This document shows, piece by piece, positions 10,001 to 17,851 of a stretch of DNA of 64,000 nt. Each line of letters starts with the position of its first letter. Within the stretch, counting starts at the first letter, position 1. Below the pieces are notes generated by a model. The model did no database searches. It saw only the letters and a program-made list of their open reading frames with translations, and was not told the DNA's origin. This stretch comes from JAAYZQ01 sp034428935 (GTDB lineage Bacteria > Chloroflexota > Anaerolineae > JAAYZQ01), in contig DAOUHB010000020.1 of NCBI GenBank assembly GCA_034428935.1, forward strand, positions 13,792 to 77,791, in the 5' to 3' direction. The translations under genes and the position numbers were made by a program.

Positions 10001-11561
10001 GATCGCGCCCCTCAACACCGATCATTCCCGCAACCTGTCCAAGCTCTACCTGGCCTGGGGAACGTTGACCACCGGCGAGCAACGGGCCGAGTTGTTCCAG
10101 AAGGCAGTCGCAATGTCGAACGATGCCGTGAAGCTGAGCCCCAACACGGCCGATATCTGGAACGAGCGAGCCCAGGTCTATGCCACCATGGGCGACTACG
10201 AAGGTGCGCTGGACACCTACCGTCATTCGCTGGAACAGGACGACGCCTACCACCAGACGCACCTGGCCCTGGCGCAGTTGTACACACAGCACGAGCAATG
10301 GGATGAGGCCATCGACTCCTTGCAGCGCGTCGTGGAGCTTAGCCCCCGGGTACCCGATGCCTACAGCCTGCTGGGCTATGCCTACTCGCAGGTGCAAGAC
10401 ACCGAGGCAGCCGTTGAAAACTACGAGAAGGCCGTGGAGCTGCGGCCGCAGAATTACCTGGATCAGAAGAACCTGGCCATCCTCTACAACGAAGTGGGAC
10501 AGACCCAGGAGGCCATCGCGGCCGCGACACAGGCACTCGCCCAGGCACCGGCAGATGAAAAACCCTCCCTGGAGGCATTTCTGGCACAGCTCGGCGCCGT
10601 GGCGCCCGGCTCGACGGCCGCCGATCCAGAAGAGGTAGAAGATCTCCTGGCAGCCGGAAGCGCCCAGATACAGGGCCAAGACTGGCAGGGTGCCGCGGAG
10701 AGTTACGAACAGGTCCTGGCCGTCGATCCCGGCAACGTCATCGCCCACAGCGGCCTGGCCTACGTTTACGCCAAGCTGGGGGATCTGGAGCGTGCCATCA
10801 CCGAAAACCTGGCCGTCCTGGACCTCATCCCCGGCGACTATAACAGCCACAAGAACCTGGCCATCCTTTACCGCCAGGCGGGCGACGTCGACCGGGCCAT
10901 GGCCCACACGGACCAGGCCCTGAGCCTGGCACCGGAAGGTGATCTCGAGGCACTTCAAATCTATAAGGAGCAGTTGGAAGAAATGAAAACACAATCGTCA
11001 GCCCCGGCCGGGTCCGGGAATAGGGCCGGGGACCTGAGCCCCGGCCAGCGCAACGGCATGTACACGTCCCAACCGCCCATGGTCATCGACACCGCCAGGT
11101 CGTACCGGGCAACCATCGTCACGGACAAGGGTAACATCGTCGTCGAGTTGTACGACGACCAGGTACCCAACACCGTGAACAACTTTGTCTTCCTGGCGCG
11201 GGAAGGGTATTATGACAACACCACGTTTCACCGCGTGCTGCCCGACTTTATGGCCCAGGCGGGCGATCCGACGGGCACCGGCCGGGGTGGGCCGGGCTAC
11301 AGCTTTGCCGACGAATTCGATCCATCGCTGAAGCACGACGGGCCCGGCGTTCTTTCCATGGCCAACGCCGGCGCCAACACCAACGGCAGCCAGTTCTTTA
11401 TCACCTACGAAGCCACACCCTGGCTCGACGGCCGGCACACCGTCTTTGGAAGGGTAGTGGAAGGCTTGGCCGTCCTCCAGGCGCTGACGCCGCGCGATCC
11501 ACAGCAGAATCCCACCTTTGCCGGAGACTCTATCCTCAGGATCGAGATCGAGGAGGAATAA
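7074..11561 (+). CDS. O-antigen ligase/polymerase - TPR - cyclophilin fusion protein
   Basis: One uninterrupted frame of 1495 residues (an ATG at 7086 is an alternative start). Residues 1-890 are a polytopic membrane region with roughly 18 hydrophobic segments. They contain the Wzy_C features FYTQSRGPLLGLLAG (about 362) and SPDRSHNETFDALVTTGG (about 510), as in O-antigen ligases and polymerases that act on undecaprenyl-linked glycans. Residues 900-1300 hold TPR-like repeats (for example DAYSLLGYAYSQVQDTEAAV). Residues 1340-1495 are a complete cyclophilin-type peptidyl-prolyl isomerase with TFHRVLPDFMAQAGD, NTNGSQFFITY and LDGRHTVFGRV. Ligase plus TPR is common; a cyclophilin at the end is unusual. 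By topology, the C-terminal domains are probably outside the membrane. Confidence 0.88.
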   Translation: MERSMRTKVSIFCDKLIEAGWLAALVVVPLFFNIHSNRVFEPDKLSLLRSIALVMAAAWLVRLVEDWRAGPARDGADKSGGSIWRRLVATPLVLPTLALVVVYLVSTALSVAPRVSLLGSYQRLQGTYTTLSYIVVFFLVLQGLRTKKQLDRILITAILVSFPIALYGLIQHFGLDPLPWGGDVQSRAASNMGNAIFVAAYMIMIVPLTIARLLENWKEALGGLTVRDGVLGVVAFVLLAAALLVGMLLPVGQGQEWVRWLALLVGMALQVPIYFLSPPQERPRVLTISLPLTFAFLVGFSWILEIFFPPLSASYFWLGLVAAILFLLAMAAFAYYLRKPVGRLMLLAAYFIILVAQLVCIFYTQSRGPLLGLLAGLFFFLALLGLVKRQVWVPWLMSAVAVGVAIFLILFNTVDSPLMNQLRQTRYVGRLGRVLETESGTGKVRVLIWEGVTELVDWHPPLVRPGEDGGPDTFNALRPILGYGPESMYVAYNRFYPPELGHFEKRNASPDRSHNETFDALVTTGGVGTLVYLLLFGSIFYYGFRWLGLMRKRWQLWAFIGLLVAGAVLGMVGTWAWRGAAYVGVGIPIGALFGIAIFILVSLLLASFRPEWRVPPARYQIWMLALLAAIVAHFVEIQFGIAIAATRTYFWIMAATMVVIGTRLALQDKGSEPASVPAGTHAAETGAARRRKRNEPSPTPAPRSASLEGRRSLLVLSVLTMLILSTMFFNSITPQEGNPGALATVWRSLTASKDGSSPVILVLILSTWAMLGLVGLAELDLAGDKQEKSGAGWPAALGIFALISIVGALIFAVFHATNLRPVTLSALVTTNPLANTITFYYLAMFLAIIAMAAILAFFSARFQRAPGWRWTGSAADVALAAAVLILPVLLAFFIATSNLSIVRADIVYKQGLSSERAGQWDAAIYLYQEATRLAPNEDFYYLFLGRAAMEKGKESSGEEREIWLRESERSLQKARAIAPLNTDHSRNLSKLYLAWGTLTTGEQRAELFQKAVAMSNDAVKLSPNTADIWNERAQVYATMGDYEGALDTYRHSLEQDDAYHQTHLALAQLYTQHEQWDEAIDSLQRVVELSPRVPDAYSLLGYAYSQVQDTEAAVENYEKAVELRPQNYLDQKNLAILYNEVGQTQEAIAAATQALAQAPADEKPSLEAFLAQLGAVAPGSTAADPEEVEDLLAAGSAQIQGQDWQGAAESYEQVLAVDPGNVIAHSGLAYVYAKLGDLERAITENLAVLDLIPGDYNSHKNLAILYRQAGDVDRAMAHTDQALSLAPEGDLEALQIYKEQLEEMKTQSSAPAGSGNRAGDLSPGQRNGMYTSQPPMVIDTARSYRATIVTDKGNIVVELYDDQVPNTVNNFVFLAREGYYDNTTFHRVLPDFMAQAGDPTGTGRGGPGYSFADEFDPSLKHDGPGVLSMANAGANTNGSQFFITYEATPWLDGRHTVFGRVVEGLAVLQALTPRDPQQNPTFAGDSILRIEIEEE

Positions 11562-11571
11562 GAACCCGGGC

Positions 11572-12615
11572 ATGACCACCACTTTCATGCTCATCTTTGC
11601 CAGTGCCCTGGTGATGGCCATCGGCGGCACACCTTTGGTGCGCCGCCTGGCTCTTCACCTGGGCGTCATCGATCAACCCAGTGCCCGCAAGGTGCACCTG
11701 AACCCCATCCCCTTGCTGGGGGGCGTGGCCATGTACGGTGCCTTTATCGTCGCGGTGATCCTCTTTGGCAACCGCTTTCGCATCAACGAGCTCATCAGCA
11801 TCCTGGTGGGCGCCAGCCTGGTGTCGTTCATGGGCGTGTGGGACGACCGCCGCGGGCTGAGCCCTCTGCTCAAGCTGGTGGGACAGTTCCTGGCCGCTTC
11901 CATCCTGGTGGTAACGGGCGTGCGGGTGGGCACCTTTGCCTGGGAGCCGCTCAACGTGGCCATTACCTTGCTGTGGGTGGTGACCATCACCAACGCCATG
12001 AACCTGCTGGATAACATGGACGGCCTGTCGGGGGGCATCGGCGCCACGGCGGCCATCTTTTTCCTGCTGCTCGCCGCCATGAACGACCAGTACCTGGTGG
12101 GCGCCCTGTCGGCGGCGTTGGTGGGCGCCTGCCTGGGCTTTCTCGTCTACAACTTTAACCCCGCGCGCATCTTTATGGGCGACGCGGGCAGCCTCTTCCT
12201 GGGGTTCGTCCTGGCAGCCACGGCCATCAAGCTACGCTTCCCTGGCCAGATACAGATCGTCACCTGGATGGTGCCGGTCCTCATTCTGGGCCTACCCCTC
12301 TTTGACACAGGCATGGTCATCGTCTCCCGGTTGCGCAGGGGGCTCAACCCCTTGACCACGCCGGGCAAAGATCATCTCTCCCACCGGCTGGTGGCGCTGG
12401 GCTATACACCGCGCGAGGCGGTGCTCATCTGCTATCTCGCCAGCGCCGGCCTGGGCGTGCTGGCCATCTTTGTGACCCAGGCCAGCGTCCTGGAAGGCTA
12501 TGCCGTGGGTGCCACGGTCGCCGGCATCGGCCTCGCGGCCCTGGTGCGCCTGGAGCGCATCAGCTACCCGGGCAAAGAGGCCCACGGCACGTTTCTGCGA
12601 AGAAAGGCACCATAA
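11572..12615 (+). CDS. WecA-like polyprenyl-phosphate HexNAc-1-phosphate transferase
   Basis: The ATG at 11572 (347 residues) starts right before a hydrophobic segment. The ribosome site AGGAGGA at 11551 lies in the end of the preceding gene. About ten membrane segments are visible. MraY/WecA signatures are present: DQPSARKVHLNPIPLLGG, the aspartates in GVWDDRRG, NAMNLLDNMDGLSGG, FMGDAGSLFLGF and the cytoplasmic GKDHLSHRLV histidines. It should transfer a HexNAc-1-phosphate from a UDP-sugar to undecaprenyl phosphate and so start the lipid-linked glycan made by this locus. Overlap of one base (TAATG) links it to the dehydrogenase gene. Confidence 0.9.
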   Translation: MTTTFMLIFASALVMAIGGTPLVRRLALHLGVIDQPSARKVHLNPIPLLGGVAMYGAFIVAVILFGNRFRINELISILVGASLVSFMGVWDDRRGLSPLLKLVGQFLAASILVVTGVRVGTFAWEPLNVAITLLWVVTITNAMNLLDNMDGLSGGIGATAAIFFLLLAAMNDQYLVGALSAALVGACLGFLVYNFNPARIFMGDAGSLFLGFVLAATAIKLRFPGQIQIVTWMVPVLILGLPLFDTGMVIVSRLRRGLNPLTTPGKDHLSHRLVALGYTPREAVLICYLASAGLGVLAIFVTQASVLEGYAVGATVAGIGLAALVRLERISYPGKEAHGTFLRRKAP

Positions 12616-13952
12616 TGGAAAAGATCGTAAACCGTTCGGCCAGGGTGGCCGTCATCGGCCTTGGCTACGTTGGCCTTCCCCTGGCCGTCGGCTTTGCCCG
12701 GGCCGGATATCCGGTTCTCGGCCTGGACGTGGACCCGCGCAAGGTCGCTGCCATCGCCGAGGGCCGGAGCTATATCCAGGACGTGGCCTCGGCCGATCTG
12801 GCAGCCGTCGTTGCTTCGGGGCGTCTCACGACCAGCTCCGACTACCGCCGGCTTCGCGAGATGGATGCCATCTTTATCTGCGTGCCGACGCCCTTTGACA
12901 CCCGCAAGGCGCCCGACCTCAGCTACATCGAGCAGGCCGCCCGGGGTATTGCGGAGCACCTGCAGCCCGGACAGTTGGTCGTCTTGCAGAGCACGACCTA
13001 TCCCGGCACCACCGAGGAGTTTGTCCTGCCCCTGCTGGAAGAATCGGGGCTGAAGCCAGGGCAGGAGTTCCACCTGGCCTTTTCGCCGGAGCGCATCAAC
13101 CCCGGCGACAAACACTACACCGTCGAGAACACGCCCAAGGTGGTGGGCGGGCTCACACCTCAGTGTACCGAGCTGGCCCGGGCTCTGTTGGCCCAGCTCT
13201 TTGCCCACGTTCACGTCGTCTCTTCGCCCCGGGCGGCCGAGATGACCAAGCTGTTGGAGAACATCTTTCGCAGCGTCAACATTGCCCTGGTCAACGAGCT
13301 GGCGCTTCTCTCGGAGCGGATGGGCATCGACCTGTGGGAAGTCATCGATGCTGCCAAGACCAAGCCCTTTGGCTTCATGCCCTTCTATCCCGGCCCCGGT
13401 GTTGGAGGCCATTGCATCCCGGTCGATCCCTACTATCTCAGTTGGAAGGCCCGCGAGTACGACTTTTACACCAAGTTCATCGAGCTGGCCGCCGAGGTGA
13501 ACCTGGCCATGCCCTATCACGTGGTGGACATCGTGGGCCAGGCGCTGAGCCAGGAGGGCAAGGTCCTGTCCGGCGCCCGCGTGCTCATCGTCGGCGTAGC
13601 CTTCAAGCGAGACATAGACGACGCCCGCAACTCGCCAGCGGAACGGATCATCGAGCTGCTGCTTCGCCGGGGAGCCGACGTGTGCTACAGCGACCCATAC
13701 GTGCCACGGTATCGCGTGGGACGCGACGTCTTTTTCCCGGAAGAGCGCTGGCTGGAGCACGTGGAGCTGAGTGACCAGTTCCTGGCGACGGTCGACTGCG
13801 CCGTCATCGTCGCCGGTCACCGCGCGGTCGACTACAACCGTCTCTTGCAGAGTGCTTCCCTCGTGGTAGACACCGACAACTCGACCCGCGGCCTGGCCGG
13901 CACGGCGCGTGTGGTGCGCATTGGCGCACCGCCCGAGCTGCAGAGAGAATGA
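12615..13952 (+). CDS. Nucleotide-sugar dehydrogenase (UDP-HexNAc 6-dehydrogenase, WbpA/WecC type)
   Basis: 445 residues, normal for the family. The N-terminal NAD domain has VIGLGYVGLPLAVGFARAG. The catalytic cysteine is in GVGGHCIPVDPYYLSW (Cys267), the form seen in UDP-GlcNAc and UDP-ManNAc dehydrogenases rather than the GGSCFPKD form of UDP-glucose dehydrogenase. FSPERINPGD and VAFKRDIDDARNSPA mark the central helix and UDP-binding domain. It oxidises C6 of a UDP-HexNAc to the uronic acid using two NAD. With the wecB, WbpB, D and E-like genes upstream it completes a Wbp-type route. It overlaps both neighbouring genes by 1-4 bases. Confidence 0.92.
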   Translation: MEKIVNRSARVAVIGLGYVGLPLAVGFARAGYPVLGLDVDPRKVAAIAEGRSYIQDVASADLAAVVASGRLTTSSDYRRLREMDAIFICVPTPFDTRKAPDLSYIEQAARGIAEHLQPGQLVVLQSTTYPGTTEEFVLPLLEESGLKPGQEFHLAFSPERINPGDKHYTVENTPKVVGGLTPQCTELARALLAQLFAHVHVVSSPRAAEMTKLLENIFRSVNIALVNELALLSERMGIDLWEVIDAAKTKPFGFMPFYPGPGVGGHCIPVDPYYLSWKAREYDFYTKFIELAAEVNLAMPYHVVDIVGQALSQEGKVLSGARVLIVGVAFKRDIDDARNSPAERIIELLLRRGADVCYSDPYVPRYRVGRDVFFPEERWLEHVELSDQFLATVDCAVIVAGHRAVDYNRLLQSASLVVDTDNSTRGLAGTARVVRIGAPPELQRE

Positions 13953-14530
13953 CAGGCGTGCCCGCAGCCATCGGAGAGGAAAAGCAGCCCTTCTGGAAGA
14001 CCAAGCTCTTTCGCGCGCTGCTCGTGGCCCTGGTCATAGGCCTGAGCGTTGCCATCTTTTTTTTGCGCGACCAGTTTGCCCGGTTGGCGTCGGTCGGCTA
14101 CGGGGGTATTTTTCTCGTCAGCTTGCTGGGCAATGCCACCATCGTCTTGCCGGCTCCCAGCCTTGCCCTGGTGTTCGCCATGGGCAGCGCCCTGCCTCCC
14201 GTCCTGGTGGGCCTGGCGGCGGGCGTCGGCGAGGCGTTGGGCGAGCTGACGGGCTATGCCGCGGGCTACGGGGGGCGGGCGGTCATCGAAAACCAGGCAA
14301 CCTACGAAAAGCTCGTGGGATGGATGCGCCGGCGAGGGGGAATCACAATCCTGGTCCTGTCCATCGTCCCCAACCCCTTCTTTGACATCGCGGGCATCGC
14401 CGCCGGCTCCCTTCGTTATCCCATCTGGCGCTTCTTGCTCTTTTGCTGGCTCGGCAAGACCATCAAGACGGTCCTGGTGGCCTATGCCGGCGCCTACTCC
14501 CTGAACGTCATCCAGCCACTCCTGGGCTAG
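13949..14530 (+). CDS. VTT-domain (DedA/SNARE-associated type) small membrane protein
   Basis: 193 residues, with the ATG overlapping the previous stop (ATGA). Hydrophobic segments lie at about 25-42, 52-75, 85-105, 130-150 and 165-185. GEALGELTGYAAGYGG and IVPNPFFDIAGIAAGSLRY fit the VTT/DedA family, whose members move or scramble lipids including undecaprenyl phosphate. The classic E-x9-R pattern is only partly kept. Being last in the polysaccharide operon, a role in recycling or flipping the lipid carrier is a reasonable but unproven inference. Confidence 0.75.
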   Translation: MTGVPAAIGEEKQPFWKTKLFRALLVALVIGLSVAIFFLRDQFARLASVGYGGIFLVSLLGNATIVLPAPSLALVFAMGSALPPVLVGLAAGVGEALGELTGYAAGYGGRAVIENQATYEKLVGWMRRRGGITILVLSIVPNPFFDIAGIAAGSLRYPIWRFLLFCWLGKTIKTVLVAYAGAYSLNVIQPLLG

Positions 14531-14536
14531 GCGCGC

Positions 14537-15247
14537 TCAGATCTCCACGCTCTCCAGCGGGCGGGTGGTGCCTACGATGGCGCCCAGCTCGGCCCGGTGG
14601 ATCTCCTCGCCGAGCTTGCGTGGTGTGCCGCCAAAGCTGAGGAACGGCCGCAGCGTCATGCCACTGTAATGCGTCGGCACCACCACCCGCGGCTCACCCA
14701 GGAGCCGCAGCGCCTGGGGCGCGCGCCGTGGCCCCATCTGCCCCATCGACACTCCGAGCGTGCGCAGGTCGCCAATGGGCAGCAGCACAGCGTCGAGCTT
14801 CCAGCGGTGGCCGATGGTGCGAAACAGATCCCGGTCCAACGAGGTATCGCCGGCGAAATAGACGGTGCGATCGCCCTCGACGACCAGGCCCAGCTCCCCG
14901 CCCGGGTGCTTGCCCGGCACGGCCGTCAGCCGCACGCCGCGAAACTCGTCCGAATACCAGGGCTCCACGGCGCGCAAACCCTGGAGTCCCAGCGACGCCG
15001 CCTTCTCTTCTTTGCCGCTGGGCAGCCACACCGGCGTGCCGGGTGACAGGCGCTTGAGCACCCCGGGCTCAAAGTGGTCGACGTGGGTGTGCGACACAAA
15101 GACCAGGTCGGGCAGCGGCATGCGGTCCAGGGTATAGGACCTGGGCGCCTGGTGCAGCCCGAGCACGCGAAAGACGGGATCGGTGACGATGGTCAGGCCT
15201 TCGGTCTCGATGATGGTCATGGACCAGCGGATGTAGGTCAGCTTCAT
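14537..15247 (-). CDS. Metallo-beta-lactamase-fold hydrolase (UlaG/UPF0173-like)
   Basis: 236 residues with start ATG preceded by GAGGAG. The zinc motif HxHxDH appears in VFVSHTHVDHFEP. Further ligands are probably the His of VPGKHPGGE, the Asp of YFAGDTSLD and the His of VPTHYSG. The chain is short and lacks RNase-type extensions, as in UlaG-like or NAPE-PLD-like metal-dependent hydrolases. The substrate is unknown. It lies 18 bases behind the tryptophanase gene on the same strand and is probably co-transcribed. The convergent polysaccharide operon ends 6 bases away. Confidence 0.82.
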   Translation of the reverse strand: MKLTYIRWSMTIIETEGLTIVTDPVFRVLGLHQAPRSYTLDRMPLPDLVFVSHTHVDHFEPGVLKRLSPGTPVWLPSGKEEKAASLGLQGLRAVEPWYSDEFRGVRLTAVPGKHPGGELGLVVEGDRTVYFAGDTSLDRDLFRTIGHRWKLDAVLLPIGDLRTLGVSMGQMGPRRAPQALRLLGEPRVVVPTHYSGMTLRPFLSFGGTPRKLGEEIHRAELGAIVGTTRPLESVEI

Positions 15248-15265
15248 TGCGCGCTCCTCAACCCG

Positions 15266-16642
15266 CTATACCAACTCGAAACGCGCCGTGAAGTGGCGCA
15301 AAAAGCGGGTCTCGTAAACGATGCGCACCCCGGGCAGGCTGTCGCGCCTGTCGTACAGGCCGGCGATGGTGTCCACGACATAGTCCAGGTGCGACTGGGT
15401 ATACACCCGGCGGGGGATTGCCAGGCGCACCAGCTCCATCTCCGGATAGACGGTCTCGCCCGTGATCTGGTCCTCGTAGGCAAACATGACGCTGCCAATC
15501 TCCACGGCGCGGATGCCCCCCTCCAGGTAGAGGCCGGCCACCAAGGCCTGGCCGGGAAACCGGTCGCGGGGCATGTTGGGCAGAAAGCGCAGAGCGTCCA
15601 GGTAGACGGCGTGGCCGCCCGGCGGCTCGACGATGGGGATGCCGTCCTCCAGCAGCCGATCGGCCAGGTAGCGGGTGTGGGCCAGGCGATAGGCCAGGTA
15701 CCCCTCGTCCAATCCCTCCCACAGGCCGCGGGCGATGGCCTCAAGGTCGCGGCCCGCCAGCCCGCCGTACGTGGGGAATCCCTCGCGCAGGATCAGCTCC
15801 TGGCTGGCGCGCTCGTGCAGGTCCGGGTCGTTCATGCACAGGAAGCCACCGATGTTCACCAGGGCATCCTTCTTGGCGCTCATGGTGCAGCCATCGGCAT
15901 AGGAGAACATCTCCCGGGCGATCTCAAGGGTGCTCTTGCCGGCGTAGCCTGGCTCCCGGAGCTTGATGAAATAGGCGTTCTCGGCATAGCGGCACGCGTC
16001 GATGAAGAAAGGGATGTGATATTCGTGCAGGACCTGCGACGTCTCGCGGATGTTCTGCATCGACACCGGCTGGCCGCCTCCCGAGTTGTTGGTGACAGTG
16101 ATCATGCCCAGGGGGATGTTGCGCGGCCCGACGCGCTCCACAAAGGCCCGCAGCTTGGCAATATCCAGGTTGCCCTTGAAGGGGTGGTGGTTGGTGGGAT
16201 CCTTGCCCTCGTCGATGACCAGGTCGGCGGCCGCGGCGCCCCGGGCTTCGATGTTGGCTCGCGTGGTATCAAAGTGCATGTTGCTTGGCACGTGGAGCCC
16301 CGGCCGGGCGAGGATGGAAAAGAGCACGTTCTCGGCCGCCCGGCCCTGGTGCGTCGGCAAAAAATGCTGAAAGCCAAAGATCTGCCGGATGGTGTCTTGC
16401 AGGTTATAATAGTTGCGGCAGCCGGCGTACGATTCGTCGCCGCGCATGAGCCCGGCCCACTGGTTATCGCTCATGGCCGACGTCCCGGAGTCGGTCAGCA
16501 GATCCACATAGATGTCCTCGGCGCGGATGAGGAACGGGTTGTAGCCGGCCTCCGCCAGCAATTGCGCCCTCTCCTCCCGGGTGGTGCGCTTGATCGGCTC
16601 CACCGTCTTGATGCGAAACGGCTCCGGCAAAAACTCGGCCAT
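15266..16642 (-). CDS. tnaA: Tryptophanase
   Basis: 458 residues, the usual length for the tryptophanase/tyrosine phenol-lyase beta-eliminating lyases. AGYNPFLIRAEDIYVDLLTD, the substrate loop YNLQDT, FLPTHQGRAAENVLF and the PLP lysine in CTMSAKKDALVNIGG are plain. At the position of the tyrosine phenol-lyase arginine (Met-Glu-Arg-Gly in that family) this protein has VEIGSVMF, the isoleucine form of tryptophanases, so conversion of tryptophan to indole, pyruvate and ammonia is the better call. Parts of the core (VNIGGFLCMND, FTARFELV) resemble the phenol-lyases more. No tnaB transporter or leader peptide is visible. A -10 box lies at 16673-16678. Confidence 0.88.
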   Translation of the reverse strand: MAEFLPEPFRIKTVEPIKRTTREERAQLLAEAGYNPFLIRAEDIYVDLLTDSGTSAMSDNQWAGLMRGDESYAGCRNYYNLQDTIRQIFGFQHFLPTHQGRAAENVLFSILARPGLHVPSNMHFDTTRANIEARGAAAADLVIDEGKDPTNHHPFKGNLDIAKLRAFVERVGPRNIPLGMITVTNNSGGGQPVSMQNIRETSQVLHEYHIPFFIDACRYAENAYFIKLREPGYAGKSTLEIAREMFSYADGCTMSAKKDALVNIGGFLCMNDPDLHERASQELILREGFPTYGGLAGRDLEAIARGLWEGLDEGYLAYRLAHTRYLADRLLEDGIPIVEPPGGHAVYLDALRFLPNMPRDRFPGQALVAGLYLEGGIRAVEIGSVMFAYEDQITGETVYPEMELVRLAIPRRVYTQSHLDYVVDTIAGLYDRRDSLPGVRIVYETRFLRHFTARFELV

Positions 16643-16672
16643 GGTTTGCCCTCCCGGTTCTTGTTGGTGGCT

Positions 16673-16678
16673 ATTATA
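16673..16678 (-). promoter_or_regulatory. Promoter -10 for tnaA
   Basis: On the minus strand TAGTATAAT places TATAAT at 16678-16673. A weak -35 (TTGGCT) lies 16 bases upstream. The predicted start is near 16666, giving a leader of about 24 bases with the ribosome site GGGAGGG just before the ATG at 16642. No Trp-codon leader peptide fits in that space, so E. coli-type tna attenuation is unlikely. Confidence 0.5.
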
Positions 16679-16732
16679 CTACAGGGCTGCCGGAAGCCAA
16701 AGAGGGTGCTCCCCTGCCGCCTGCGCCCTGGC

Positions 16733-17674
16733 TCATTCTCCTTCGAGGAGGCGCCAGTAGCTGTCGTAGCGCTCCTCGCTGATCTTGCCTGCCTCGACGG
16801 CCGCCTTGACGGCACAGCCCGGCTCGTGGGTGTGGGTGCAGCTCGAAAAGTGGCAGTCGCTCAGGTAGGGGCGCATCTCGACAAAGTGCCAGGCCAGCTC
16901 TTCAGGCTCGATGTCGTAAAGGCCGGCCTCTCGCAGCCCCGGCGTATCGGCCACGTAACCGCCCTCGTCCAGCGGCCAGAGCCGGGTGCTGACCGTCGTG
17001 TGGCGACCCTTGCCGGTGGACTCGCTGACCTCGCGAACGGCCAGCCCCAGGTCGGGCTGGACGGCGTTAAGCAGGCTGGTTTTGCCCACGCCGGAGGGCC
17101 CCGAGAGCACGCTGATCCGGTCGCGCAGCATCTCACCCAGCTCGTCGATGCCCTGGCCCGTCTTGCTGCTGGTCAGGAGCACGGGATAACCGATCTCTTC
17201 GTAGACGCCAAAGAGCTCGTGGGCCTCCAACGGGTCGTCCAGGAGGTCCACCTTGTTGGCGCAGATGATGGCCGGCAAGTCGTTGTTCTCGGCCAGCACC
17301 AACAGGCGATCCAGCAGGCGCATGTGGGGTTCGGGCTCGCGGACGGACAGGATGAACACGGCCTGATCCGGGTTGGCGACGATGACGTGCTCGAAAGGCA
17401 TCTGGCCCGGCCCTGGACGCAGGCGACTCAGTTTGGTCTCCCGGGGCAGCACCTCCTCGATGACGCCCTTGCCCGGCCTGGTAGGCCGCCAGAGCACGCG
17501 GTCGCCCGTGGCGACGAGGTCGGTGTACAGGCGCTCCTGCTTCAGCCTGCCACGAACCGAGCAGGCGACCGTCTCGTCATCAGAGCGCACGCGGTGATGG
17601 CCACTGCGAGCCTGTAGAACGATCCCATCCTTCAGGTCAGCCAACGTCCACGCTCCTCGCCTCACTCCCTGCAT
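16733..17674 (-). CDS. rsgA: Ribosome small-subunit biogenesis GTPase RsgA
   Basis: 313 residues. Order: OB fold (1-80), circularly permuted GTPase with G4 (ANKVDLL) before G1 (SGPSGVGKTSLLN) and G3 (DTPGLREAG), then the zinc domain with Cys-x-x-x-x-Cys-x-His-x5-Cys (CHFSSCTHTHEPGCAV). This permuted order is diagnostic of RsgA/YjeQ, a GTPase that helps release RbfA during late 30S maturation. The start is uncertain: the ATG at 17674 has only a weak ribosome site, while a TTG about 10 codons later follows GAGGAG. It has its own promoter facing away from the histidine-kinase gene. Confidence 0.93.
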   Translation of the reverse strand: MQGVRRGAWTLADLKDGIVLQARSGHHRVRSDDETVACSVRGRLKQERLYTDLVATGDRVLWRPTRPGKGVIEEVLPRETKLSRLRPGPGQMPFEHVIVANPDQAVFILSVREPEPHMRLLDRLLVLAENNDLPAIICANKVDLLDDPLEAHELFGVYEEIGYPVLLTSSKTGQGIDELGEMLRDRISVLSGPSGVGKTSLLNAVQPDLGLAVREVSESTGKGRHTTVSTRLWPLDEGGYVADTPGLREAGLYDIEPEELAWHFVEMRPYLSDCHFSSCTHTHEPGCAVKAAVEAGKISEERYDSYWRLLEGE

Positions 17675-17751
17675 CGCCGGACCTGCCGGCCAAGATTTCG
17701 ACTCGGGGTATTCAGCGCCCGTTTCCGTCGTCTGCCGGCGACTCGCTTGAC

Positions 17752-17780
17752 ATTATAATGCCCAAGGGCACAGCCGTCAA
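17752..17780 (-). promoter_or_regulatory. Sigma70-type promoter for rsgA
   Basis: On the minus strand TTGACG (17780-17775), a 17-base spacer, then TATAAT (17757-17752). The predicted start is near 17745, about 70 bases before the rsgA start codon. It is back to back with the promoter of the phosphate two-component genes. Confidence 0.65.
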
Positions 17781-17794
17781 CTGGGATTCCTCCA

Positions 17795-17823
17795 TTGATA
17801 GGACGGCCGATTTGGTGTATACT
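17795..17823 (+). promoter_or_regulatory. Sigma70-type promoter for the phoR/phoB-like pair
   Basis: TTGATA (17795-17800), a 17-base spacer, then TATACT (17818-17823). The predicted start is near 17830. This excludes the in-frame upstream start at 17795 and supports the ATG at 17852. Confidence 0.6.
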
Positions 17824-17851
17824 GGACGCAGACCGTCTTGGGGAAAGGGTG

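Noticed and set aside
9342..10994. A 550-codon minus-strand frame opposite the TPR part of the ligase fusion
   Set aside because: Shadow frame without domain or start signals.
15266..16642. Tyrosine phenol-lyase instead of tryptophanase
   Set aside because: The arginine that binds the phenol ring in phenol-lyases is Ile here (VEIG), as in tryptophanases.
15074..17617. An 847-codon plus-strand frame opposite tnaA and rsgA
   Set aside because: Shadow of two well-conserved minus-strand genes.
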